This document shows, piece by piece, positions 11,001 through 26,000 of a DNA stretch of 64,000 nt; the stretch's first letter is position 1, and the number at the start of each line of letters is the position of its first letter. Origin of the DNA: Hymenolepis diminuta (lineage: Eukaryota; Platyhelminthes; Cestoda; Cyclophyllidea; Hymenolepididae); contig CAADRB010000042.1 of NCBI GenBank assembly GCA_900708905.1, forward strand, positions 1 through 64,000. Direction: 5' to 3'. Both the position numbers and the translations under genes were made by a program. The notes below the pieces were generated by a model. That model searched no databases. It had not been told where the DNA came from and saw only the letters and a list, made by a program, of their open reading frames with translations.

Positions 11001-14000
11001 AAATGTTATAAAGATAGACATAAGGATGTCGAATAACACAGTTGTCAATCATTAAGAGATCACAGTTTCGAAATATAACAAGAGACAGCCAATATTTATG
11101 CAAGGACTACCAATTGGACGCGAGTTACAGGGTTTCATATATTTTTTCCTAACATTGAGTAACAGGACAGGACAACCTCTTGGCCACCCTTGTGCTGTGC
11201 TACCTATGTCAAAATTATAACTCATTTCTTGAATAATGTCCACATAACTTTTTTAGTGTCATGTCAGAAAGTCATGTATCTTGCTTTCCGATTTGTACTT
11301 TTGACAAATGTTACTCTACATTACGAGTGTGTACCGATCTTCGTAAACAAAGAAGAGGTGTAAGACGACCCATATTCGACCACCATCGTCATCAATCATT
11401 GAATATCTTCCCAGTTTTTCAGACTTGGATAGATCAATAGAGTTAGCGGTAATGGATGAGAAGTACAAGTTAATAAAGATAGTGAATAAACTTTTTAGAA
11501 ATTTTCTATCTGGGACTATCAACACAATAACAAACATATAACCTTACTTTCCACCACCTTTTCTAATTATAATCGCAAAAATATTTTACTGATAAAGAAT
11601 GTTCTGTTCTTAGGTTTAAGAATAATAGCGCAATAATAATAAAACATTTTTAGTTTACCTCAAAAAACTCACTGTCGTAGATACCCATTCTTCCATCAAA
11701 TAAACTGCAAAAGGCTGGAGGTTCTTTTCCTTCAATTACGCGAATCTAATAAACAGGAAAAAGAAACGCATTTATTTAAAAATAGTTGAATTGAGTTAAT
11801 ATAGCAAAAAAGAATAAACATGCTTGCATATAATGAAATGTATGGTAAGAGGTATGTATCATTTTTGAAAAACTTTCTGAAGCTGAAACAGATTTGGATG
11901 GTGTTACAAGAATTAGCTGGTTCTCGAAGAAAGTAAGCCAGCAAATAATGAAAGAGACAATCAACATTCACACGTACAATTCTCGTTGTAATTATGGAAG
12001 AGGTATGCGTCTGGAAAGACATTTAATTCATCATCAACAATACGATGACCGACAGTTAAGCTTCACATCGGAAATACAGCTAAAGTAGCATGCCATATGC
12101 TCAGTTAGTGAGTAGTAGAAGTAGTATGCAAAAGAGTTGTATCATGAAGTCTCCCTAATAAAAACTCTCATTCTCATAAGTATATATTGATCAATTTCAG
12201 TCATTACGTTTAATTATGGCGTTAACTGGATATGGGCTGATACTTCATTTAAGAACTCCGGCCTGGAAAACGTTCGAGTTGACCGCTAAGTAACCAGATT
12301 ACTTACTAAATTTGTATTTAAACAGACTTTCAAATATAATACTAGTAATATTAATTGAGTCATCTTAATCTTAAACCAGTGCTAATGGATCCATTCTTGC
12401 TATATTACAAGAAGTATTGCTCAATGACTGGTCATGTTCTGCGGCAATGTCATATTTGGAAATATATTTGTTTTTACGCTTTTAAATCATATATTTATAT
12501 TCATGATTCACTAATTCCTTGTATTTAATATTTATTCATATTTCTTTGATTTGGGCATGGCAGGGTAGACATCACATTATTCAACAGCCTGATGATCGTT
12601 GCGGACTGTTTATTTTAATACTCTTATTAATTCCCCTTTCACTTAACAAAATTCGTACTTCTAACCTATCCCGATTTCATCCACCGTGCCAAGACTATCG
12701 ATTTGCACTCCCAAATGCGGGTCAATGTTCTTCCTTTTTTCACCTAATGGAGCAATGAGTCACCCACTTCCAATTACTCTTCCACGTTTAATACCTCCCT
12801 TTGATGAGCTCTGGTAGGGACTTATAATAGTTGGGTTGTGAAAATTGCAAGGGAAGTTTAAGTTTGGTGAGCTGCAGCTTGCCTCCGAGAATTAAATTCC
12901 CTTTAGTCTCCCTTTGACGCTGTAGCAAGAGATGATAGAACAGCCATCCTCGTAAGGAAGCGGTATTTTAGCTGTCTTTAAAAAAATGAATTGACTTACT
13001 GAGGCAGAAATCGCACTAACCTGTGGACCACGTTCCTTGTCCATTTCGACAGTCATGAGGGCCGCAGAGCCCTGTTGAGTGATTTTGCTGGTGGATCCAT
13101 GCCAGAAGAAATAGGCGCATTGATCTGCTGTGGCGTTCTGATTTATACTTGTAGCGTTCACCCGGATCTCATTTTCTCTTGCCTCCTGTCGACCACCTTT
13201 AAAGATGTAATAGAAACAACTTGATTTAGTTGTTGAATAATTCCTGAGTGCTAAATGAGGTGCCCACAGTCTTCAGTAGCTTGTGGAAGTCAAATCTTAC
13301 TCTACAATATAAAAGCTCAAAATAGGACTTATAGTAAAGACAAAGGAGATTCAGATAATTCAGTACAAACGTATTCAGCACTTATCTTTGTAGGAGTAAA
13401 AAATTTATTGTTTTATAAGAGGAGAAGGGTTAGATATCTTGATTTTGACAGCGTATATATACTACAATTAACTTGTAAAATAGACTTTATTAGGGAACAA
13501 AATTGCATTGTGACAGTGCACCGGTGTTAGTCAGTGTACTGCCCTGCTAATGACCACGTCTATCGATCATCGATTTTCTCTCACTAACTTTGGCAATGGG
13601 ATCTCGGCTCCACCGCCCCGTTATTTCCATAGACTTTTATTTATGACAATATTTGGATTTTCATACTACGTGGATCTCTTCGTTCCATATGAAAACCCAA
13701 GAAAAACAGCTTCAGCATTACAAAAAATTTGACAGATGACTGAGCGTTATAAATTTGTGTAGGAGTTCGGGCGAGAAGCTTGCGAATAGTGAAAATGAGT
13801 TAGTTTAAATAGAAAAAATGGCTAGAGGTAATTTATGACTCCCATAAAGCTGCTAAACAATGATGTAAATTCACTTTTGCAATAACAAAACATACTAATA
13901 TTAAATACTAAACTCACTGGGACCAAAATTATATTTCTTTCCGATTTGAAAACCACTAGCTAACAGTTAGCACAGGAAATAATTTTTTAAAATGCATTCA

Positions 14001-17000
14001 TATGAAGATGGATGGTTCTCTGAAACGTCCTAAGGTTATTAAGAGAAGTGTTAACAGCAGTTGACTTGGGTAGAGGTAAGTTTTCCCGGAGCAGCTCACA
14101 TTCTAAAACCCCTACTATTGACCAGGTTTAATTACTGCAGTTGAACTTGTACCAATGAGCATCGATTTCTAGCTTGGCTGGCGTCACACTAACCTTTATA
14201 TTATTCCAATTCTAGTACATGCACCTCCGAAAAAACGTCTAATAAGAAATGAATGAATGCTGAGGCTGTCAGCACCTAGGATGTATATTTTACTTAGGAA
14301 AGTGACAATTCAATCACCAATCGCTGCATGATTTTCTTATCAAGGATTTCTACGATCCCCGCAGAAATAAATTCTATTCAGGGGACTGCATCTATAGGCA
14401 TCCATAAAAAATCCAACAGCTAACTAATTAAAAAACTAAAATTTTCAGCATCTAAATGGCAAATTTGTGATGTTAACTGTATTATTTAAATTTATTATAG
14501 TTAAATACTTTGCATTTTACAATTTCCACGAATGTGATGTTGTGATGAAGGTATTACTGTTAATTGAATAAAGGCTATTTTAATGAAGCTGGTAGGGACG
14601 GTATCGAGATGGAACTGGTATATTAAAGCAACACTAATCCCGTCAATGAAGCTACTTTAAGAATCCGACCAAGTCAGACTAGATAGCCCCTACAGAACTA
14701 ATGGTCTTCTTAATGGCTAACAGGATACATCAATCCGTCCCAAATTGGAAGATAAAAAGTTGAGTTAGGATACTCTGTATTAGATAAACGTAGAGAAATG
14801 AGAGTGGAAAAGAGTAAGGAGTAGGAAGAGCAATTGAGAATTGGAGTGAAGTACAGGCAAATTAATGTGTGACGGGCAGGATTGACTGATTTCACATACT
14901 TTGTTCAGATTAGGTAATTAATAAAAAATCATTTTGCAATTGAGACACGCAGAGGCACGAGTCAGCATGCATATCTCTTAAGTCAACCATGATCATCACG
15001 GAAACAGGAAAATACCAACGAACCTTAAAGTCATACCACTCTTCTTACTCTATTTATTTGCACATATTTTCGATGAAAATTTATATACTAAGAATAATGA
15101 AGAACATCATAACTCACTGTTATAGACACGAAAGGGCCATCTAATGACATAGGTCTCTCCCCGAGAGAATTGACCAAAATGTTCCACTTCTAGAGGCTTC
15201 GCAACATACTCCGAAATGCGCCAGATATTTATCTGACCCACAGTCTTCACAAAGAAGCGACGCATAATTCCGTCGAAGGGGCGCACTCCCTCACCACAAC
15301 CACGACCCACGAATCGGCCTTCCAGGTTCAAGAGATTTGCCGGGGGAGGGGGACATTGGAAGGTCTCTCTGAAGATCTGTTCCTCTGACATTAAGGTTTT
15401 GGAACCGCCTTTCTTCTGGCCATCCTAAGAAAGATAGTTGAGTATTGTAAAGAGCAAATGAATTTTCAACAAAAAAAGGTGATAATGCTAAATTCTAGGA
15501 AAAGATCTAAGTAGTAAAACTTTAACCGAAATCCAAACTCCATCTTAGTCCAGGTTTCTTAGGGTCTTCTGCTTTCTCCAGTATGACTCCTTAAACTCCT
15601 CAGAGCGGAAAATTCTTCAGTTTTGGATGTTATTTGATGATTATTGAGAACTTTACATCTTTCCTTATTACTAGTCTTATTTGTGAAATTTCGTCACTAA
15701 TTTCAGTGTCAATTTTATCATCTCGAACATAGGGGCGGTGGGCAGAGGAATTGCATAGCCCAACACCTGTACATTCCCATTCCTCTTATGCTTCTTAACA
15801 AATACCAGATAGGGGAGTTTACTTGACGGTCGGATATCTAATGTTTTGAGTACTATAACCCACGCCAAAGCAAAAAAAATTCGCCGATTTCTCATTGTGG
15901 GAAAGTAGTTGGAATCGCTCAACAGCAAGTCCAATGGACGATGAAGGGAAAGGGATCAAAAAAGTGTTGAACGTAATATCAAAGTATCAGAGTCTTACTT
16001 CGTTTGATTTTTGGAATCGGGTTGGACAAAATCAAATGGAAAGTTAACGTTCCATAACTCAAATTTCGTTTCGTCATTTGAATTACTGAGCAAATGCTCG
16101 CTCACGATACCCATTTCTCATTTTTCGGTTGTTTAATTAATTATGATGACACTTCAATTTATTTTCGGGCAATAGATCCGTCAGTGCATTCTCATGTTTA
16201 ATACATTCTTACCTATAACTATAGCTACGATATTGATGCCAACAACTAATCTTAAAAATTCGATCCAAAACGCTTTCTCAAACTACCGCATGAATTAGAA
16301 CAGGATTGTGGAAATGCACACGGATCCAAATCGCTCTTGAAAACCCATACACCTTTAAAACTATGCTCAATTCAAACAGAACGCTCTGAAATATTTAAAA
16401 TGATGAGATTCAAAGACACAACATTCGCAACTCCAGCTACAGACAAATTTTCGCTGTTTAAGACCGAAATTTCCTCTTTTCCTTCCTCGAGTAAATGTTA
16501 TCCAACTCGTACCTGTAACACAATTTAATATTGGTAGAATAAAACTGCGTTCTAATCTCGGTTTTACTAGTGAAGAATCTAAACTGTTTTCTTTCGCCTA
16601 CCTTTCAAGGGGGGATTAACTCCAAATTAACGTGGAGAATCAATATCCTCCCTTAGGAATGTATAAAGCTAGGCTATTGTGATTTAAAGAATCCGAATTC
16701 CACTTACACGTAACTAATGCGTAGAACAATTGTCCTCAACAAATAATGTTAGCATGCAGATTACTTTTTCACCTCCAAATACAAGACTGGACTTACATCT
16801 CTATTGTGACCACTGAATGGTCTGAAATGAGATACATCTTCGCAGTTAGTGGACCTGTCGTGAATGGTGAATCATCTACAAACGACAAGTGCATGCAAGA
16901 GGAAGCTATTATGATTTTGCATAGGTAATCAACACCAACTAGCTCTCGGCAAGGACGCATCATAAATAAGAAGTCTTTTGTGTGCATTTTTGATAGATGA

Positions 17001-20000
17001 AATCGAACAATGCCAAAAAAATCTTTAATTTACCAGCCTGCAATGACTAGGAGTTTTAATGGCTAAAACTAGTCATGTCGGAGACCGGCAATTACCCGGA
17101 TTTCACTGTGACTTAAGGTATGCAAATATAAACCTAGGTGTGATTTACTTCCAAAACGAACATAAACAAACACACACGGCTTCGAGAAGACGATTAACAC
17201 GCACTAAAGACATTTGATATCTATTTAAAATAGGAAGTTAAAGACCTTTTCAATTATCAGATGAACAAGTAGCAAACTACCACTCACATATACTCGAAGG
17301 AACAATCATTTCAGCAATACTCGCCCAAATGATTATGTTTCGATGTTGTGAAAATGAACTGGAAACGTATATAAATTAATAATGCAAGTGTTTAGAGAAC
17401 CTTCATACACGTAATTCTTACAAGCTGTCATAAAATATTTAAAATAAGTGAAAATATATTATTTCGAAAGACGATTATGATCTGAGATAGGTACTGCAGG
17501 ATATGACGTTATCAACAAAGAAATTGTGCTTCAGACAAAAAAGACAACGATGAAGATTGGTAATGACACCTTAGTAGCAGCTTTCCTCTTAAATGAATAA
17601 AAACATCCCCTTTCTTTATTACATCCCCTTCCCATTATCTGCTCTCTTTCCTTCTGCAAATATTGTTCTAAACAATTTTATCAAAAAACCACTACTCTTT
17701 TACCACTCACAAATGCATTCAAAGAAACCATCACTTTAACAATTCGCACTTAAATAGTGCTTCATTTGAACGTTTTTACAAAAAAATTGAAAATGAAACC
17801 CATGTGCAACTAATCCTTATGTGTATCACCGAATGACATTCATAATCGGCGAAAATTGCTTACTTGACAATACATATATGATTAGGGGGTAAATAGTGGA
17901 GAATACATACTTCAAACGTAAAGGAAAATGTCAAAATCTGTGGCAGATCTCTAAGATTAATAAATGTATCAGCTTTCATATATTCCACTCAATTTCAATG
18001 AACATCCCTTTCTCCTTCTAAACATTTATATACACTTTAATATACTAACCCACTACTGAACCCTTTGAATAGCCTAGCACAGTTTGGATTCCTCGTACCT
18101 TCTAACTTGATCATTTTGGATAGGCCTTAGCTCCTTCAGAACTTGGGTTAGTAGCCTAATGCCGTGGGTATCCCCTTTAGGAGTAGAAAGTGCTAATTGA
18201 ATGTCCTACATTACTGATAGAAATTGACGATGTTTAATATCAGTCAATCGGTATTTTAAATAAAGCAGCTCAACATTTTCACACAATTTCATACACATTC
18301 ACATTCTGGCGCCTTTAGCTTACTCTTAGGAGACTGAGTTTAATATTTTCGGTAGAGGACACCAAGAGTGGAGCTATGAGTTTATCTCTCATATAATGAA
18401 TTATCGAGTATTGGACTTCTACGATTGAACTTTGATATAAAAGACCATCATCGAAGAACCCATCGCTGCCAATATTGCCCAGTCGGTCAATAATTTGGCC
18501 AATATTCAATTCTATATAAGTATATTTATTCTTTAATAATAGACCATTGTTCGAGCTACAAGCCGTCATCCTTCGTTTTGCTAGAGTCCGGGTAGTTTTA
18601 GCTCTATAAAAGGGAGCAAGTTAAAAAATATTATTTCCAAATTTGTCCACCGACCCCCCTCTCTTAACACATCCAATTTCTAGTTTTTTTGCTGACCCCA
18701 TCTTACAAATTAACATAATGCATTGTGATTAATACTTAAATTAGGAACTCTAATGGAAGACTAATTGTAGCGCTGAACAAAATTTAACAAGGCTAATAGG
18801 GAGTCCAGATAAAAATGAAGGTAGTACTTGCCTTTCAAAAGACATAGAGGCAGCTGTTGAGAAATTTTAGATTTATTAGCGGTACAAATTAAGCCAGCTC
18901 AGCAATATTGAATCGACTACGTCCAATTCTGATTTGCTTTTAAGTCTCATAAAACATATGGATGGTTGGAACGTCACTTATCGGAACATCATCCTCCATG
19001 TTGACATAAGGTTCAATACGAGTCTCTTCAAAAGATCTGTTGAAAAGGCAGCGGTATATGTTCTTTGGACCAAGAAGAGAAGTAATTATCCCGAATCCTA
19101 TGAACCAAATCTCCCTTTCTCGAAACTATTTCCCCTCTGCTGCAGCTATGCATCCACTTGTCCGATTAAAATATCGTCTACTATCTGTATTAACAAAAGG
19201 ACATATTATTATTGAATTAACTGCGAGAACACCTTCTTAAACCTTGGACCAGACCTGAAGTAAATAGTGTACCTTATCAGAGGGCTGACGTAAGAGCTGT
19301 CCAAACCGTGATCCCTCCGGCCAATCGATGAATTTCTCCTTGAAAAGAACAGTTTCCCCACGCTCGGGAACTTTGGCCACCAGAGTCCATTCTGGTCGGG
19401 CCGACCCAGATTTTGGACAGTCAACAGCTAAAATAAGTAATATTATTGAAAGCTGTTTACCTAGATTCAGTCATATATTTAATTTTTCGTGCACATTTAG
19501 TATATAACCAATATAGCCGTCAGTCTTGATATGGAAAAGCGGTTGATAGGATATAGGATTTTTAACCATCTTTCTTTTAATGTATCTAGGAATGAATAAT
19601 ATTCGTCAAACAATTGGATTCACCTAGGAGAATTTAAAATTAAGCTTTATCGGAGGTTTCTATATTATATTTTCATTTATTTATTCATGGTAAAACAACT
19701 AAATTTATAGGGATAGAAAGATGATTTGGTGTAGAAGTGGGAGTGAAACAATCAGGAGAACCCCACCTCATCTGAGCTCCAGAATAATCAAATTTTCTAC
19801 CTGCCAATTCTCCTCTTATCATCATCTTCTTTATATTTCGTATAGCGATTTTGAGGCTATTCATTTTCACATTTATTGTATTAAATCCAATTACGAAGCA
19901 AGGGAGCCAACCAGTTGACAGATCACCTTTGAGTTTTTGATAATCGGTCTGCATTCTCGTTTCGCCTTCATTTCCAGAGGTAACGATAAAGAGGGATCAC

Positions 20001-23000
20001 AAATACACCATATGCATACCTATTAACTCATATTTTTATATTATATTCTTTTAATTAGTGGGATTTAATATTTCAATTAAATGCACTTATTCTTTCTATC
20101 ATGTTTGCCTTACCATACAAAAAATTAACACCTAAAGAAATGCAGATACACTGTTAAACAACACTATGTCGGCGAAAAACAAATTTGGATGGACTTCAGC
20201 TTCATACTACCCTATTTCTACGAAAATTGCATAAGAATAGAAATTATTCCTGTCAATTCAAGTCTGCTATGCCTTTCTTCCAACGATTAGACAAATTCAC
20301 TATATCAGAACCGAATTTTGAATAACCACATCAATTAATGAAATCATAATTAAAAAACTTACCATCAAAAGGATTGAGAGGATTTGTATTGCACATTGAG
20401 TAATCATAAGGATCAGCATAGAGATGCTGAACTAATTCAATACCGGCAGCTCTAATTTTAAGAGATATTTGATTGCCAGTCCATAAATAGACTTCTGAAC
20501 CAAAATCAAACGCGAAGGCCTAAAAAATTGGCAAATAAAAAACAGACTGAATGTAAGCAATTTTGAGTAACTGTTAGTTGGAAATTTGTCTATAAAACTT
20601 TACCTTTGTGGAAGTGAGCATTGAATGGCGTAGAGGTGTTCCCCAATAGTCAGACAGGGGCTCTAAGCGGTCCTCATAGACTTCGAAGATTCGGTTAGTG
20701 TGTTGGACCACGGCTTCAAAAATTAGATCTTCTTCCTGTGGTCCGGCAGCTAGAATTACATACGACTGATTAAAAAATCTAATCCAACTTACGAGAAGCC
20801 TTGAAATCTCCAACAGAAGTCCCTAGAGCCTCGCAGAAAGCGTCCAGATGATTTCTGGAGACATCTTCGATTTTACCCTCCTCAATAACAACAAGCGAGG
20901 GTTCTCTATTGCCAGTGGGAAATCCCATATCATGTGTTTTTACAATCCACGCTGCAATGTCACGAACTTTATTGTTCTCTATCACATTGGCAAACTCGCC
21001 AATCCAGGCGTAAAGAAAGTTCGTTTCTGGTATGATAAGGAGAAAACAATCTCCAGAATTGATGGAGGCTGCCACAGGTGCCACCAGTCGGGTTTGCACT
21101 TGTCGACGGCCTGAAAGAAACAAAATACGTACACATAGAATCATGGGTATTCGATACTAAGAGAATTCTGGAAAAGTACCTTTGATAAGCAAGAGCATGA
21201 CATCTTTATGTGGAAGAAGACTTCGTTGAAAAGAGGCGAGGGGAGCTTGTTTTTCTTGAGCAACAATTCGAAGATGTTCCTTTGTGGACGAGAAGTTCTC
21301 AACACTGGCTAGTCCTGCCAAGGCAGACTCACTAAGGTGAGCATTGGCGTCTGGGAGGTCTGAAGAATATTAAAAATTATACAGGGAAATTAGGGACTTT
21401 ATCTATGATCACGATTAAATTTATTCCAATTCTTCTGAGATCAGATTTAATATGTTAAAAGATACGGCAACCTCGATTTCAGCTAATATAGATAGACGCA
21501 CGAAGACTGTACGAGCTGTCGGATGTTTTTCATCCATACGCATTTTAAGTTATTATATATTCATTTATTTATGAAGAAATTATACACTATACTATTCAAA
21601 CGACTGTAGATGTGGGGAGATAATTTAGGGGAAAGGATAGGGAGATCTGGTCCATGAGATTTTGAATTTCTACTTCTCAGCTAGAAAGAATATGTGCTGT
21701 TGATGCTATTTTAAAAGATCCTTTGAGAGTTTCGCATTGAACATAAGGTCAGTGCTAATAATGATAATGGTCATCCTTGCCCACGACTTTGCGTAAGCTT
21801 TCTAGTTCTTCCTGGTGCCTGATGCTACATTTTAAGATTCTATTGATGTCTGGTGGCCTCAACGGAATAGCAGTGGCACTTTTATTTGCAATGTGTTTAC
21901 CTTATCACACAAATAATTAAAGGTTAGCACTATAGTATAGAACTTTTAGTTCGGAAACAAATTTCACAAAGCTTAGAACATATTATGTTCATTATCGAAC
22001 CTCTATACATATGACATTTCAGAACATTTATCAAAATAGACTCAACATTATGAGATAACCAACTAGTTCGATTTCAAAACAACAAGGTTATTGCTTTTCA
22101 GATAAAAAGAATAATACTCAAATTAAAATACTGTTTTAAAACGCCCCTTCATGAGAAAACATTCTGGAACTCTAATTTTCTCGAATCGCTATTGAGAGAA
22201 CAAAAGTCTCCATTAAGAAATAGCCTGCGTTTTAAACTCATTCCAGGATCCGACACAGTGTTAGAAGAAACAAACCAGAATTTTACCCTAGCGAATAAAA
22301 AACCTATAAAAAATCAGATTACGGAAAGATCCGCCTGGCCTGTAGTTCGGTATCGCAGGATTTAAAGAAAAATTCACTGGATATCAAGAAACGGCTGAAA
22401 ATTGCACCTTCGAATGCACTCTAAAATGCTAACTAAGGGAAAGAGAACCTTAAGAGGTTATTAAATAAAATCAAATTCCAATTAACATCCCCTGACCACA
22501 AGGTATGTTACAGATATAATTTCCATATAGATTTAAAAAAACCGCAAGAAATTTTCTTCCCTGGAGGGGAATACATGGGGTTGAAAAGCAAGGTGAAAAA
22601 ATCAATTTGAGCCCAAATGCAGCAGATATTCAACGGTTCCCATATGATTGAAAATTCTCATGCAAAGAAAAATTTTAATTATTATGCCTTTGAGTAAATA
22701 ATAGTACTGAAAAAAGTTCAAATTTATTTACTTCTTTAACCACGATTAGTATGTACCAATTATGAATTAAGGAGAAGTAAAAAAAATAGGATTCACCGAT
22801 GGATTAGCGTTTTTATCCTTAAGTACAACATGCGACGGTGATATATTGTAGAAAATTATCTCTCAAAATTAGTGTCCAAAATTAAGGAGCAATTCACTGC
22901 AAAAATATTCTAATAACAAATGTCAAAGAAACTCATACTCTTTTGCAAATTAGTAAAAGGCAGAGAGATGAACTTTCAAAAATGGAACTTACAATTTTTG

Positions 23001-26000
23001 TATAAATTTCATTTCTAGAAGAAAAGTAAAAAGATAAGGAGTAAATACTTTACTTGAAATTTGAAGATCGCCTTGAGCCAATTTTCCGATTTCATATCAA
23101 ATTTTGATGTTGGAATTACCTGGAATCTTTCCTCGGTGATATCTGTAGCGCTACATTTCACTATCTTAATTTGCCAGCAATACTCATTATCTGTAGTAAG
23201 ATTTAATATATCTAAGAATTTAATTTGCTGAACTTAATTGTTACTGAATTTCACTATGTACAGAGTTGGAACATTTATTTGTTTTACTATAGCTATTTTG
23301 AATGTGGAATTTTGAAATTTGAGTTGATTTGTCTGTATACTTAGGTTAAGACTGAGATTCTACCAATGACTAGTAAAAATCAAGAATGTTGTTAACTTAT
23401 GCCTATTTTAAGAAGGAACGCTGTAAAGAAATTTGAACCAGTTAGAAATGTCAATAAAATCATGAGAAGGAACTTCAGAAAAGACAATATTCCGGATCCT
23501 TTTACCTTCTATTTAATACTCGAATTCGATTGCTAGATCAACAATGCTAGGCACAAAATTGAAAACCAAAATCAGGCACATCCAAATTTGAAATATTAGC
23601 GCATAAACGTAACGAAAGCCGGCGATTGTCTACATCCGATGTCGGCACATTAGTTAAACATATCATCGCAATTCTTCCGATACAAATATTACGAATCAAT
23701 AAGATCCATTATATGGTGATATCAAATCCCTGTTACGATGTACAGTACATTTTCAGCATTTTAGTGATATTGTACTCGGATGAACAGTACGAAATATGAT
23801 AGTCTAAAATTGTTTTATGAACTGTTAACTTCCGAGCTATTATTACTATAGCCGTCAATTTAAAAATCTGCCTGACAAGACGCCGACAATAAAAACGCTA
23901 GAGACTCAAAATTTATGCGCTTTTACTGGATAAATAAATCAATTCCCGGGCGGTATCTCAGGACCCTAGTAGGTTGATTAATATGCAGATCATGTTGTCC
24001 CGAATATTTAGAAAGTCTAGACAAGACCACAGGGATCCAGACAGTGGACTGACTTTCAGATGTTAGTTCTATGAAGAAGACTCTTAAAGTAGTAGTTTTA
24101 AAGTAACCGCACTTCCCTTTTAACTTTATCTGGGCCTGAATCAACAGTGGTCTAACAATATCTAATAGGCAGCTAGATTGTGGTGGCAGAAACCAGGCTA
24201 CCTGACATTACAATAGTAGCAGTTGAGTTTCGTAACACTGATTATACTAAGATAAATCTACTGTAAAACTTCAAGTTTTCCAAATTTTAGAAGACCATGA
24301 ATTGAATAGGGGATTAACAAAGAACAAACAAAATAGATAAAAGGAAAAGACAGCAGATTCATATATTACGATGAGTTGATCTAGTATCTTTTATTTAATT
24401 TGATGAGCAGCCATAAAAGTATTTCATTACATTTTTAAAAATTATTTTCAAGGGACATGCGACAGCTGCAAGTGTCAATTAAATTATGACGGAAAACGTT
24501 AGGAAAGAACACTTCAAATTGCTTTGCTTTCCATTTTTAAGTCTAGATCGTTAATACGAGAAACCAAAATGAAGGTCATTCAAATTGGAACACGTAAACA
24601 GAACAGAAATGTCATGTCACTAAGTTAACCCACAGTCAAATAAAATTTTTCTTGTCAAAATTACAATTTTCTTAATCTAATATTACGCTTAAGTGATTAG
24701 ACAGATTCAAACCCCTTAAAGGAGGCATCACACTTTGGAAAATGTCAATCTTCCATATCTTTGCAGTTTCCCATCTTTTACTCCATGCAAATATCTAACT
24801 TGCGACTGAATCGGCATGGATTTAAAATAGTAAAAATCAAGAATGTTGTTAACTTATGCCTATTTTAAGAAGGAACGCTGTAAAGAAATTTGAACCAGTT
24901 AGAAATGTCAATAAAATCATGAGAAGGAACTTCAGAAAAGACAATATTCCGGATCCTTTTACCTTCTATTTAATACTCGAATTCGATTGCTAGATCAACA
25001 ATGCTAGGCACAAAATTGAAAACCAAAATCAGGCATGGATTTAAAATAGTTTTCAACCATCTAGACATTCGTTACTCATGAAAATGAGAAAAGTATTGCT
25101 GTTCTGTCTACTAAATAGGTAGATATAAGATATACAAACCGATATAAAACGTTGTAGAAATGGTATGAAATATGTAGTGAATGCGGAAAATATTCAAGAT
25201 TAAGAATGTGAATCTATATCCTTGGGAAAGCGGTATTCAGTTACTTTCATCCGGATAATCATCAAAGTAAATATAAAAGGATAAAAAAGATACAGGTCAC
25301 GAACTGGAGGCCTAAAAAGCCTTTCGAAAGAAACGGTCAGTTAGATCAAATAAAGGGATGCTTAGTAGTGAAAATATTGACTAATAAACTCCAGTAGTAA
25401 TTGTGTATTCGCTCCTCAAGTGTCCATTTAACTCGAAACTCTAATAAGAATCAATAGATCAAGAGGTCAGATAAAAATGGATTCGAGTCGCAATAGCGCA
25501 CATACAGAGTACGCGTACGTCATTCCCTTCATTAGAATATATCTATGAAAATGAGAAAAAAAACTTCCCCCTAAAAATTAAGTGATGCAGGTTGAAGACG
25601 ATACCACCAATATTATCCAAACATATGTATTAGAGACAATGATCAGGTCAAAATTGGATGCACATGCAGCCTTAAGGACATGTTCAACTGAGGTTAACGC
25701 TAAGGTTTGCACTAGCTGAGTCACAGTTAAGCTGCCTTTAATGAAAGCGTGAAGACTTCTTTTTGTGTTGGAAAATGTCAGTTGAGCCGTATTGCTAAGT
25801 AAATATATCAACCTGTGAATTTAAGCCGATATTTTGCGGTGAGTTACTCATTATCAAGCAGTTTGTAGGTTTTTCAAATTTGCAAGCTTTTCAATACTTC
25901 ATTCAGGCGTAATTAATAATTTACGTAGAAGGCGTAAATGAATAAACCCTCACAGAAATTAAAAATAGAACAATTTAAAGACATAATAAGTTGTCTAAGT

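Noticed and set aside
11316..11537. Minus-strand open stretch ending [21 protein letters not shown]
   Set aside because: It has some gelsolin-like flavour, but exons u and v join in phase with a continuous conserved peptide, leaving no room for it.
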